Assembly (NCBI GenBank): GCA_947561395.2
Contig: OX387187.1
Span: 42,763,253-42,827,252, forward strand
Length of the DNA stretch: 64,000 nt
Source: Buxus sempervirens
Lineage: Eukaryota; Streptophyta; Magnoliopsida; Buxales; Buxaceae
Reading direction: 5' to 3'
Position numbers and translations under genes: made by a program. The notes under the pieces were generated by a model. The model was not told the DNA's origin. It did no database searches and saw nothing but the letters and a program-made list of their open reading frames with translations. Shown here piece by piece: positions 22,641-33,364 of this stretch. Position 1 is the stretch's first letter; the number at the start of each line of letters is the position of its first letter.

Positions 22641-23672
22641 TAAGACCGGCTCCACACACTGTCAAGTCTCTATGACTAGCAAATGCAAGTTCTTGAGAAA
22701 ATTTAACTCTTCTTTCGCTCGGACGACATTGCATATATATAAGGAATGAAGGTCAAGTGGAGGCTTCTGGTTAATTATGGCCATTGTCATCAGAAATTCA
22801 TAATCTCTTAAACTTGATACATTGCATTGTTGATTGCTTTCAACAGCACCCTAGGGAAATTAATTTGGTCCTCCCGCTCTTTTTGACTCTGTAATATGTA
22901 AAACACAGGATATCATAAAATCAAAACCTACTCAAATGGGTATCTTGATATTCAAAATGCTACAACTTTGGTCTGTCTACGAATTTGTTAATCATTTTCA
23001 GAATATGAAGCAAACTTACACGAACTGTAGGCTTGCAAGCCAAGCTGCTTCTGCCTTGCGATTAATCCCTGTTGTTTTAAGGGTCTCTTTTCCACATTAG
23101 ATAGAAAAGGGGTGATCTTAGGCAAGGCAGCCACTGCAGTACAATATTTCATCTCTTAAAATTTTAATTTAACGCAACGAATTGAAATTAAAATTATTAG
23201 CCACCTCTAGAATTTAGTGGCTCTTTTTTGTGTGGCAAAAATGAAAAATGCCACTATTAATTCACTGTATTTAGTGGCGCATTTTTCTTGTGCCACTAGA
23301 AAAATGCTAATACTTATGCTTTCTTTTTTTCGAAGGCATACAATAGTTTGGTACCTAACACAACCGTTTCTTAATAATTTAAGTCACTTTTTGAATTTAG
23401 TGAGAAAAGTTGGCACAGGCCAAGACTTGTTTTCTAGCAAAGTCTTCAAGTGAACCAAAGACCTGAAAAAACATTCAAACCAAATCAAGTGAAGCAAAGA
23501 CCCGAAAAAACCATAGAAACCAAATTTTTCAGCAAGTACTTGGTGGTGGGGTTATATGAACTAATATTATTGACTAAAGTTGGCACAAGCACAAGCACAA
23601 GCACAAGCACAAGCCAAGACGTGTTTCTAGCATAGTCGTCAAATCATGCGGAAACTTGGAGAGGAGAGAGAG
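22641..23672. other. Intergenic, with (CACAAG)5 hexanucleotide repeat
   Basis: Five perfect CACAAG units lie at 23,584-23,613. Near 23,215-23,300 short inverted blocks AGTGGC...GCCACT suggest a small DNA-transposon remnant. No gene is supported. Confidence 0.45.
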
Positions 23673-24377
23673 ATGGGTTTCTGGTCCTCGTTACATTCCC
23701 TGATTCTGGTGGTCTTGATTGCTGATGCAGGGGGATCCGAGACAGATGATGCGGAGCTGTCAGATTGCACATTGATGGCGTTGGAATACCATGAGTTGGC
23801 AGAGCATCGCAAAGGCAGGAAGTGATGGTGATATATTTCTAATTGGGGCAGTTTTTGAGTGCGTTTTAGTATTTTGGCCATAACTTTGGCTACGGTTATC
23901 GGAATCGCACATATGACCCCAATTTGGAAAGATATTTCCGGCGCACCTTTCTCGACCTCAAATTCCGCTGTTTTCCCCTCTGAATCGCTATTTTTAGTTA
24001 TTTATTGTTATTTTTGGTAATACTTTGTTTGTCAATTAGGAAGTGATTTTAAATCCGATTTGGGCTAGATTTTTCACAGGTTGTTTATTTTATTCTATAT
24101 TTCATTTAGGCATGCTTTAGGGGTTTTTGCAGTTTTTAGTAACTTTCCAGTATAGACGATTTTTGGCTATAAAGTCCGGCTTGTGGACTGATTTTGGTAT
24201 TACTTGATTAATTGATATTGAATTGAACCTCAGAGACGTTTTTCTCTGTGTTTTGGGCAAGCTGCTTGTGTTCTTCCCTGTTTATCATCTGTTCGAACTA
24301 GCCTACAAAATAATCTCTATTCTGTTTGGCGTCAATCGCTGCTATGTACGCCATGTAGTTTGATTTGGCAAACTGAG
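23673..24377 (+). pseudogene. P7: secreted-peptide-like gene split by a solo LTR
   Basis: The ATG at 23,673 starts MGFWSSLHSLILVVLI, the family leader. At 23,722 a solo LTR interrupts exon 1, and the remainder of exon 1 resumes at 24,335 and runs to GAG|GTCC at 24,377. Besides the insertion, the remainder has TAG and TGA in frame. No exon 2 with the DQKPRKLGGR linker is found downstream; the sequence after the intron diverges (GTCGGCCACGGCCC) before rejoining the CACCAT-rich 3' block shared with P3. Confidence 0.7.
23723..24334 (+). mobile_element. Solo LTR, family E, inside P7
   Basis: Runs from TGATGCAGGGGGATCC to TTTGGCGTCA (TG...CA), 612 bp. It is flanked by ATTGC (23,718-23,722) and ATCGC (24,335-24,339), a 5-bp target duplication with one mismatch. 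A homologous LTR in inverse orientation lies at 28,385-29,028. No internal element sequence or coding region is present. Confidence 0.8.
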
Positions 24378-25528
24378 GTCCTAATAGATGTTCCAACCTT
24401 ATATACAGCTTTAATATCTATACATATATCAATTGGTACTATTAAATCAGATTTCATTCACAAAATTTTGTCGGCCACGGCCCTAGAGCTCCGTTTTCAA
24501 GTGGACGTATTAGTCCATACTTTCCACCACCATCACCATTTTTATCACCACCACCACCATCACCATTTCCTTGTTGCGGGTAGTTGTTAATCTAGTTTTG
24601 GATTTTAATAGCAATGGAGCTCATCTCACAAGAATCAACATCTTGGTTGTTGTTGCAGTTTCATCTCATATTCAACTTCTTCCAATTATGTCTCCTTCTT
24701 TTGGCTTGTGCACGATAAATTACTTTAAGTCTTTTATTGAGGAAGCACTTTCATGTTGGATTATTGGATGAAATCTATCTTTTGATTCTTCTCTTTCTCT
24801 CGTATTTCTTGAGGGATTCAATTTATTGGGAGTGTTGGGCCAAAGTCAAGCATCCTCCTCCTTAAGATATAAGGAAATAATGTTGTACTCTAACTGATAA
24901 ATTAAATTATTGATCCAATGTAAGTGCTTGATCCTAACACAATTCATCAACACCCTGAAAACAAGCCATTCTAAATAAGGTACTAAATAGTATTGGACTA
25001 TTGATGCAAAAACATAATTCCAAGGTATTCTAAAAAAAATAGCCAATGAAAGGAAAAAGGCAAAAAATTGCCTTCTATGAAACAAAAGTTTACTTCACAA
25101 ATGACTTGCCAAACGTTTGTTTTAGCTTTTCTAGATTACTTTTTTGCTTTCCAAGGCAAAAAAATACTTTTGAAAAGCAGTACAAATGAAGCCTAACTAT
25201 GCACTCATTTGATCCAGATTGCTTTACGGCTAATCCAATACTAAAATAATATTTAGGATTGTCTCGGGAGTTCTCGTGGAGGACTTCCTGGGTTTTACAG
25301 ATCAGGTTTCTGAAATCTTAATACATGCTGCTCTTTTTACCAAAAGAAAAAAGAAAAAAAGAAGAAGTACACGTGGACATATCGTCTCCAAATAACTCTT
25401 TATTTTAATTTCAGTTAAGGAAACACTGACTCAAAGAAGATGTGACGCAAGTAGTAGTTTGAGAATGAGAAGCTCTTAATTCTTCTGACAGTACATTTAT
25501 TCGTGACCAACGTGTTTTCCTCCATTTG
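24378..25528. other. 3' region of P7, CACCAT repeat and retroposon tail
   Basis: A CACCAT/CAC repeat lies at about 24,525-24,571 and yields a His-rich open frame that is probably not a gene. TTTCTGAAATCTTAATACATGCTGC followed by an A-rich stretch at about 25,308-25,365 looks like the 3' end of a LINE-type retroposon. No gene was seen. Confidence 0.4.
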
Positions 25529-25807
25529 TCACCGGTGTTGGCCGGGTGGGTCATGACCAACGCCTTTTGCTAAGTTTCGATTCGGAGTTGGAGGGGTGGG
25601 ATTGTCTCTTCCACCCAGTTTCCTCGGCTTTTGATCTGCAAAACCCCAGAAATTAAACAGGATTTAGTGAATGAAACCTGATTAACAGACGCTACCAATT
25701 GATAAATATCTTAATTTCGTACCTCCATTTGCCAAACCCAACTGCATGGCGCAAACAGCGATCAAGACAACCACGATCAGGGAACGTAACAAGTACCAGA
25801 AACCCAT
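25529..25807 (-). CDS. P8: small two-exon secreted-peptide-like gene, intact
   Basis: Exon 1 is 25,723-25,807 and exon 2 is 25,529-25,635 (minus). The intron begins GTACGAAA and ends TTTTGCAG, phase 1. The spliced frame has 63 codons and a TGA. It reads the leader MGFWYLLRSLIVVVLIAV, then LGLANG, the linker DQKPRKLGGR, and a tail with NPTPPTPNRN and GVGHDPPGQHR. The spacing of Pro, Gly and His in the tail recalls secreted plant peptide hormones of the CEP/PIP kind, but no diagnostic motif is complete, so this is only a hint. A GA repeat lies before the ATG. It is the closest sister of P5 in leader, intron and upstream sequence. Confidence 0.6.
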
Positions 25808-25829
25808 CTCTCTCTCTCTCTCTTCCCTT

Positions 25830-26454
25830 GTATCTCTTCCTTAATATAAGGTTCATTGCAGGGTAATTAATGGGCCCCAAATTCAAATACGTACGAAGAC
25901 CATTGTTTGCCTCTCACAACAACAACAAAAAAAAAAAGAAAAGACCACTGTTTGCCTTCTTCCCTCTGTTGACTTGGACTTACACTGCATGATATTTAAT
26001 AGGGAAAATTATGTTTACCTCTCATCTTTTCCGTGTATTTATAAATGTTTCGAAAAGTCAAATGTTCAAAAACATGTTTTTCAAAAGTCAAATATTAAAA
26101 AAATGTGTAACTTTTCTCGAATAATTGCGTTTGAGTTCGAAATCACTATAGCTTGATTAATCTCGTACTTTGCGATTAATCAAAATCACTGTTCAATTAC
26201 ACCAATTGAATAATCAACGTTGAGATTTGTCAATTAATCAAGTGGTAGTTCCTATTAATCGAATATTCACGATGAACTAATGTGTATTCGTGGATTATTA
26301 AACTCGTATCCTATGATGATCATGCTTGTTTTTATATTGGTCAACCTAATATTGCATATATCCCTCGAAGATTATACTTGTATCCATCGATGATTCGTCT
26401 GATATCCTTGAAGATCTTACATGTATCCTTTGATGATCTAAAATTTCGATTAAC
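25830..26454. other. P8 upstream region and A/T-rich flank
   Basis: The promoter block shared with P5 (GACCACTGTTTGCCTTCTTCC, CTGTTGACTTGGACTT) lies at 25,945-25,982. From 26,050 the sequence AAAGTCAAATGTTCAAAAACATG is the inverse of TTTTTGAACATTTGACTTTTG in the 582-bp unit (about 26,728), so the array has an inverted flank. Confidence 0.4.
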
Positions 26455-28110
26455 TGAAATCTTAAATCGTTGCTTTGCGATTAATTGAAAGGTATCTAAT
26501 TGATCGAAATTCATGGACACATGATCAACACACAATTAAAGCTCGATTCAACGTTCGTACGTTTGTTCGATTTATTGTACTTTTGTACGATTAATCGAAG
26601 GGCAATTTTTGAACTTTGAAAAATGTTACAGTGATTCCGATTAATTGCAATTTATGCAATTAATCGAGCTACAGTGATCTCAGACTGAAATACAATTATT
26701 CGTGACAAGTTGCACGTTTTTGAACATTTGACTTTTGAAAGCATGTTTTTGTAAATACATGGGAACAGACGGTCATCTCAATAATTTTGTGTATTTAATA
26801 CCCTGTTTTAATTTCCAGGAAATTTCATATGTTGACTTAACTAGACTTTTCTTTCCTTCTTCTTCGTTACAGTTTTTCTAATTTCTTCGCGTTCATTGCA
26901 CGCAACAACATCCATTGAAAAAGTAAAGAAAAAGGAAGAAAAAACCGTATGAAACAATTCCATGATCCTGTAGAAACGTAGAGTAAATGAAGATAGCAGA
27001 GGATTTTGTAATGGTCAAAGCAGGGGTCAATTCACGTTGAATCTTAAATCGTTGTTTTGCGATTAACCGAAAGGTATCCAATTGATCGAAATTCATGGGC
27101 ACATGATCAACACACGATTAAAGCTTGATTCAACGTTTGTACGTTTGTTCGATTTATCGTACTTTTGTACGATTAATCGAAGAGCAATTTTTGAACTTTG
27201 AAAAATGTTACAATGATTCCGATTAATCGCAATTTATGCAATCAATCGAGCTACAGTGATTTCAGACTGAAACACAATTATTCGTGACAAATTGCACGTT
27301 TTTGAACATTTGACTTTTGAAAGCATGTTTTTGTAAATACATGGGAACAGACGGTCATCTCAATAATTTTGTGTATTTAATACCCCGTTTTAATTTCCAG
27401 GAAATTTCATATGTTGACTTGACTAGACTTTTCTTTCCTTCTTCTTCGTTACAGTTTTTCTAATTTCTTCGCGTTCATTGCACGCAACAACATCCATTGA
27501 AAAAGTAAAGAAAAAGGAAGAAAAAACCGTATGAAACAATTCCATGATCCTGTAGAAACGTAGAGTAAATGAAGATAGCAGAGGATTTTGTAATGGTCAA
27601 AGCAGGGGTCAATTCACGTTGAATCTTAAATCGTTGTTTTGCGATTAACCGAAAGGTATCCGATTGATCGAAATTCATGGGCACATGCTCAACACACGAT
27701 TAAAGCTTGATTCAACGTTTGTAGGTTTGTTCGATTTATCGTACTTTTGTACGATTAATCGAAGAGCAATTTTTGAACTTTGAAAAATGTTAAAGTTATT
27801 CCTATTAATTGCAATTTATGCGATTAATCGAGCTACAGTGATTTCATACTGAAACACAATTATTCGTGATAAGTTGCACGTTTTTGAACATTTGAATTTT
27901 CAAAGTATGTTTTTGTAAATACACAGGAAAAGAGAGTCATCTCAAAAATTTTGTGTATTTAATACCCAGTTTTAATTTCCAGGAAATTTCATATGTTCAC
28001 TTTACCGGACTTTTCTTTCCTTCTTCTTCATTACAGTTTTTCTAATTTCTTCCCCTTCATTGCACGCAAAAACAACTATTGAAAAAGTAAAGAAAAAGGA
28101 AGAAAAAATT
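26455..28110. repeat. 582-bp tandem repeat, about 2.8 units
   Basis: The phrase ATCTTAAATCGTTG starts at 26,459, 27,041 and 27,623, exactly 582 bp apart each time. Units 1 and 2 are nearly identical over most of their length; the third begins to diverge after about 27,785 and ends near 28,110. Each unit contains many ATTAATCG-type palindromes, the P5/P8 upstream block (GGAAATTTCATATGTTGACTT), and a 69-codon minus-strand open frame that is copied with the unit. I regard that frame as non-coding. Confidence 0.85.
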
Positions 28111-28384
28111 GTTGTGTATTTGACTTGAATTAAGTAAATGTTTATATACGGGCTATATTGTACACTTAGCCCCAGCTTTCGCAGGTTGAGCTCTGTGGTG
28201 AGCTCGCTGGGGGGTTGTCCCCCCTGCTCGAGGTTTGGGGCGAAGCCCCAAGAAACCGTATAAGGGGTATTTTTATAACTTGGGTGTATCTTGTATAAAA
28301 CCCAAGAGTTAGGATTTCTGGTCTATGTTGAGAGACTGTATTGTTTTTTGGCTAGGAGAGGGTTGTGTGTTTTGTAACCCTATT
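28111..28384. mobile_element. Fragment of a Ty1/copia-like LTR
   Basis: TGTGTATTTGACTTGAATT, GAGCTCTGTGGTGAGCTCGCTGG, GGTTTGGGGCGAAGCCCC and TAGGAGAGGGTTGTGTGT are phrases seen in copia-type LTRs with short GC hairpins. The end is cut by the family-E LTR at 28,385. No coding part is present. Class by resemblance only. Confidence 0.35.
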
Positions 28385-29028
28385 TGACGTCGGACAAAAT
28401 AGCGATTATTCTACAGGCTAGTTCAAACAGACGATGAACAGGGAAGAACACAAATAGTTTGCCCAAAAACACAGAGAAAACGTCTCTGAGATTCAACTGA
28501 ATATTAATTAATCAAGTCATACTAAAATCAGTCCACAAGCTGGACTTTATAGCCAAAAATTGTTTATACTGGAAAGTAACTAAAAATGGCAAAATCCCCT
28601 AAAGCATGCCTAAATGAAATATAGAATAAAATAAGCAACCTGTGAAAAATCTAGCCCAAATCGGGTTTAGAATCACTTCCTAATTGACAAATGAAGTATT
28701 ACCAGAAATAGCAACAAATAACTAAGAATAGTGATTCAGAGGGGAAAACAGCAGAATTTAAGGTTGAAAAAGATGCACATCAACTTCAGTCATGTACCAC
28801 AGCGTGCGAACTGGAAATATCTTTCTGAATTGGGGCCATATATGCGATTCCGATAACCGTAGCCAAAGTTATGGCCAAAATATTAAAACGCACTCAAAAC
28901 TGCCATAATTAGAAAGATATCACCATCACTTCCTGCCTTTGCGATGATCTGCCAACTCATGGTATTCCAGCGCTATCAATGTGCAATCTGACAATTCAGC
29001 ATCATCTGTCTCGGATCCTCTTGCATCA
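28385..29028 (-). mobile_element. Solo LTR, family E, at the edge of element C
   Basis: Inverse of the LTR at 23,723: on the minus strand it runs TGATGCAAGAGGATCC to CGACGTCA, 644 bp. It is flanked by CTATT at 28,380-28,384 and 29,029-29,033, a perfect 5-bp target duplication. The second CTATT overlaps the first base of the LTR of element C, so it landed exactly at that edge. Confidence 0.85.
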
Positions 29029-29032
29029 CTAT

Positions 29033-29834
29033 TGTCAGCACCTCATTTTTGCACCTTCCAAAATACAGAAAATGAAAATTTTAATTGAAAAGTCAAACCT
29101 AGGGAGGTCAAAAAGTTGACTTTTATCTGGTTCAAATCAGTCACCATACTTCATGCCATTGGAAAGATGATTCCGATATGGTTCTAACGCCACTGAGTTT
29201 GCTCAAATTGGAGTTCGGATGAAGAAGTTATGGACTGGTTAAATTTGAGAAAAGCAGAAATCGACTTTCTGCTAAACCCCAGATCAGCTGCTCAATTCTA
29301 TACTAGCAGAAAGAGCATCTCGACACGATTCCAACGGAACTGAGTTTGCTGGAATCGGAGTCCCAGATAAGGAGATATGAGCAAAATTGGCTCCGGGACG
29401 CGACTCGGCACTTTTGCTAAAAACTCGAATTTGCTGCTAAACTCTAGCTCAGTAGGTAGAGAATCTCGACCTGATTCTAACGCCACTGAGTTTATCAGAA
29501 TCAGAGCTCAAATGAGAGAGTTATGAGTAGGCCTAGATCAAAAATAAACTGTCCACGTGGCAAACTGCGCCACATGGATGCCCCTTTTCTTAACCCTTAA
29601 GAAAGCAAAAATAATAATAATAAAGGTCTTTCTTAACCCCAAAGTAAAAAATAATAGCAAAAGAGTCATTCTTGATAATAGAAAAGTCATAAGTCAAAAA
29701 TAATAATAATATAGTCATTTTTGATAAAAAGTAATTAAAAAATGGTCTTTCTTAGCCATTAAGCAACCTCCCCTATAAAAGGGGAGGGGGAGGGATGCTC
29801 CAACCCATTCAAGCCATCTAGGTTTCTAGGCTCT
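29033..29834 (+). mobile_element. Element C, LTR left part (U3)
   Basis: Starts TGTCAGCACCTCATTTTTGC, a usual start for plant Ty3/gypsy LTRs. A TATA box (CCTATAAAAGG) lies at about 29,772-29,782. It is interrupted at 29,834 by a family-A solo LTR and continues at 31,645. Phrases with CGGATGAAGAAGTTATG and repeated CTGAGTTTGCT are internal short repeats. Confidence 0.6.
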
Positions 29835-31644
29835 TGTGAGACATGGGAAAAATCAATTCAATGACTTCCTAATCATCACACGGGATTGGTTAAAAACATA
29901 GAGTCGCCACCATTCTGTTTAGGTGTGAATGGACACCAAAATATCAAATAAGCACAAAAAGGCAAATTTAGGGTAAAAATAACCCTATTAAAAAAAACCA
30001 GAGATGGGTAAGGGGATTAGGTTATGAACAGGGGAAGGTGTTAGGCACCCCTATTCATCCACACAAGGTGGTTGCCAGGCATTGTTCATGTTTTTCAAAG
30101 AAAAAAGGCTTGCTACAAAAATCATGAAAAATCACAAAAAAGACAAAAGTGTATGGTTTTTTCATATGAATAGCCTGATTGATCCAGAACTTTCAAATAT
30201 GATCATACCATTCCTAGGGTTTCATGATTAAAATAAAATTGCGATAAAATCAAATAAAACCAATCTAAAGTGAAAACTTAAAAAATCTGGCTTCAAGTTA
30301 AATTCTAGAAATCTAGAAAAATATGATTTTTATAAAATATTGCAGAATTGAACTTGAATAGTCCAGGACATAGGTATAGCCCATATTTCACATTAAATCA
30401 AGAAATCAAAACCAAAAATACTTACGTTGATGAAGAACATTAAAAGGAGAGAACTTAGACCGTAGGGTCTTCTCTCAAAAACCACTTCATGAAACCCTAG
30501 AAGTTATTTTCAGGCTTCTGAATTCAGATCTATCATATTCAGATCTATCATATAGATCATGATAGATCCAGGATCTTAGCCTAATATCACAAAAATCACG
30601 AAAACAATGCTGTAGGTGCAAAAGTGTGAAAAATCCAAATTTTAGAGAAAAGTGGGGATCTCATGCTATTAACATCATGGATTCATAAGATTCATTCACA
30701 TTCAATCACAAGATTATTAAAACATGATCAGGATATTCAAAGCAGTCATATCTCACAGATTAGAGCACATTGGGGTCTACCATACGGATCCACCTGTTCT
30801 CTTTTCCCCTAGCTCTCTCTTCACGTTTTACAGCTATAGAGGATTCTTGAGGTACTTAAAGATAGGTTTGGGTATACAAACACAATCAAATGCCTGTTCC
30901 CCTTGAGGTACTTAAAAAGGAGAAAAACAGATTATGGGGTTCTATTCTAGGGATCCACCTGTTCCCCTTTCCCCTAGCTCTCTCTTCACCTTTTACGGCT
31001 AGAGAGGATTCTTGAGGTACTTGGAGGCAGGTTTAGGAATACAAGTACAAGATGGCCTTATTCTACAGCAATGGAGAAGATCCTATTACTTCTAGAATAG
31101 AAGACAGAAAATAAAAGGGAAAAGGGACTTACCTGGATTGAGCAAGCAGAGCAGCAGGGATTCCTCTCTTCTTTTGGAGCTCCTTGGACTTCAAATTTTC
31201 GTCGCCCTTTGCTTAAGGATCTCACCTCTATTTATAGGCAAACCCAGGGGTAAGGCTGGTCCAGAGGGATATACCGTGATCCCCCCAGATTGGGTTAAAA
31301 ATAAGGATAATGCTCATCCATGGCCAACAAAGATAATTCGAACGAATAAAAGAGATAATTCGCTCATCTAAAGAGATATTAGACTGAAGATAAGGCTCAG
31401 AAATCGAGCAAAGGTCAAATTCGCACAAATCTCCTGCGCTCGTAAATATATTGCGGGCAAGTGGTGTCTGCATTCGTATTACGAGCGCTGCGTGCCCGTA
31501 CATAAAATTCGGGCGCGACTAGCCGTAGATACAATACGGGCAACGCTTAAATGATTGGATTTTATGCATTTTTGACCTGTTTTAAATCCCAATTACATGT
31601 TTCAATTATTTTCTCATTTTGTAGTGCAATTTGGGGTGTCTACA
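29835..31644 (-). mobile_element. Solo LTR, family A, inserted in element C
   Basis: On the minus strand it reads TGTAGACACCCCAAATTGC to CCCATGTCTCACA, 1810 bp, flanked by GCTCT at 29,830-29,834 and 31,645-31,649 (perfect 5-bp duplication). The TATA box is at 31,228-31,237 (minus). Relative to the LTR at 10,698 it has a short duplication near 30,900-31,010 (GAGGTACTT and TCCACCTGTTC blocks), which creates open frames without meaning. Confidence 0.9.
31438..31541 (-). repeat. CCGTA/TACGG inverted-repeat array in solo LTR U3
   Basis: Half-sites TACGGGC, GCCGTA, GCCCGTA and TACGAGC alternate with 7-9 bp spacers, at the same distance from the LTR start as at 10,802. Several half-sites are mutated (TTCGGGC, TTGCGGGC), as expected for an older copy. 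Confidence 0.75.
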
Positions 31645-33364
31645 GCTCTGCCCTCTCTCCTCTCCCTATCCGAACCCTTGTCTCTCTCTCTCCTTTCTCT
31701 CTTTCTAAGCCCTTTGCCCTTTCCAAACCCTCCTACAACCAACCCAAAGCCTCCCAAACACCCCCATACCCTGTCCAAGTGAGCAAAGATCCTATCTATC
31801 CTTTTCCTTTTTCATTTGAAACCAAACTAGACCCAAAAGTCCCTCCCTTGAGCTGGAAGTAGAGCTGTTATGCTGTCCAAATTCCCTTTTCTTCTAAGAC
31901 CTCTCAAAACCAACCCATACCCTGCCTAAGTGTATCAAAACCCTCTCCATCATCTCCCCTTTATTCCAAACCCAAAAGGAGCCTAAAATTTCTCTCCCTC
32001 TAACCTAAAAAAGAGCCGTTATGCTGCCGGAATAGACTCCAAGGAGCCCAACATCCTCAAGCAACTTTCTGATTCCAAGGTAGGTTCCCTTGGTAAGTTT
32101 TGTTTCATATATTTGAAAATAAATATAATCAAAGCATGTTTGGTCATTTGTAACTTCCATATGTTTCGTTTCCTTTATTTTAAGTAATCATTTTCTTTAA
32201 AGGGAGCATGTTCCCCTCTCTCATCTCACTATCCAATGTACCCTATTAAATCCCCCAAGTCCCCTCTTTATTTTGATTTTATATGCTAACCTCATCACTC
32301 ACACGCTTATTTTGCAGTTTGATGTACGTATCATGCATTTAGTTAACTTGTATGGTCGTATAAGGCTATCCATCAAGTGCTACACCACTATGGGCTCACA
32401 CAGGAGCTCACATAAATCCCAAGAAGCCCTGAAGCCCCAAAAAACCGGTTTTCTATAAAAATCTTCAAAAAATCAGTTTTCTACCTTTAACCGAAAACAC
32501 AGGTCGGTAAATAACTTCTCTATGTATAACCGAAAACATATTTCGGTTAAACAGAAAATGCAGTATAACCGAAAATAAATTTCATTCATACTTTATTCTT
32601 GTTTAGCCGAAATACAATTTCGGTTACACTTAAAAAATGCCATAAAGTGAATTCTTCAACCCTTTATTGTCTATTGTTTTGTTTTAATTAAATCAAGCAA
32701 TCCCAAAATGGACTTCGGACCTGTCGGTCCAACTTGACTCACCTGTGGGCCTTCCAATGGGGCCCACATCCCGACTTGCCTCACCAGGACCTGTTTCAAT
32801 AAAGGGATCCCTCATGGCAACATGGTTAATGCCCAAGGCTATCCCCAAGCCCAATGGGCCTTAAAAATCTGAACTCATTAAATCTTGTATATATCAATCA
32901 ACCCTTAAACCAAATAACCAAAACCAACAATAGGGTTATCCAATAACCCTAATGGGCCGTGGGCTTGGCTAAAGCCCAACTTGGTATCCAAACGGGCCTT
33001 CCAACGGGGCTCATTCTAGACCCACCTCATCTTGAATAAAAAGATAAAATCAATAAAAATAAATGGGACTTACACCTTTGGTGGTCCCCGCTCAGACCAA
33101 ATGAAATGCATGCTGGCATAGGAAAAGGGTGAGACTAAGTTGACTCAGAACCAAGGAGACCCGAGGGACCCGTCATTCGACGGGGCGGACCGAGGTGTTT
33201 TCGGAATTTCCCGGGCCGTAACCGAGAACTTAACCAGGATCTCTAAAAAGCCGCAGACCAATACAAATAGACCTATATAGGCACCCCAGTGTCTGCCTGC
33301 ACTTCTCAGGCAGTGATGACTCCAATACCTTACATTTTAGTGCGGCGCCTCTTTTGAGGGACGT
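31645..33364 (+). mobile_element. Element C, continuation right of the solo LTR
   Basis: Continues from the GCTCT duplication with a C/T-rich leader-like stretch and a splice-donor-like GGTAGGTTC at about 32,080. It contains an inverted-repeat array (32,443-32,628) and ends at GACGT (33,360-33,364), where the LTR of element A begins. GACGT should recur beyond A's other LTR outside the window. I found neither a TG...CA end nor a primer-binding site for C before that point. Confidence 0.5.
32443..32628. repeat. AACCGAAA/TTTCGGTT inverted-repeat array of element C
   Basis: Sites AAACCGGTTT, TTAACCGAAAA, GGTCGGTAAA, TAACCGAAAACATATTTCGGTTAA, TAACCGAAAA, TAGCCGAAATACAATTTCGGTTA follow each other with short spacers. 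The core CCG/CGG and the alternating orientation are the same plan as the arrays of elements A and B, with different flanking bases. Confidence 0.7.

Noticed and set aside
24360-24590. His-rich 76-codon frame
   Set aside because: It is produced by the CACCAT simple repeat in the 3' block shared with P3.
26893-27684. Identical 69-codon frames on the minus strand, 582 bp apart
   Set aside because: They are copied with the 582-bp unit, with no domain and no conservation outside it.
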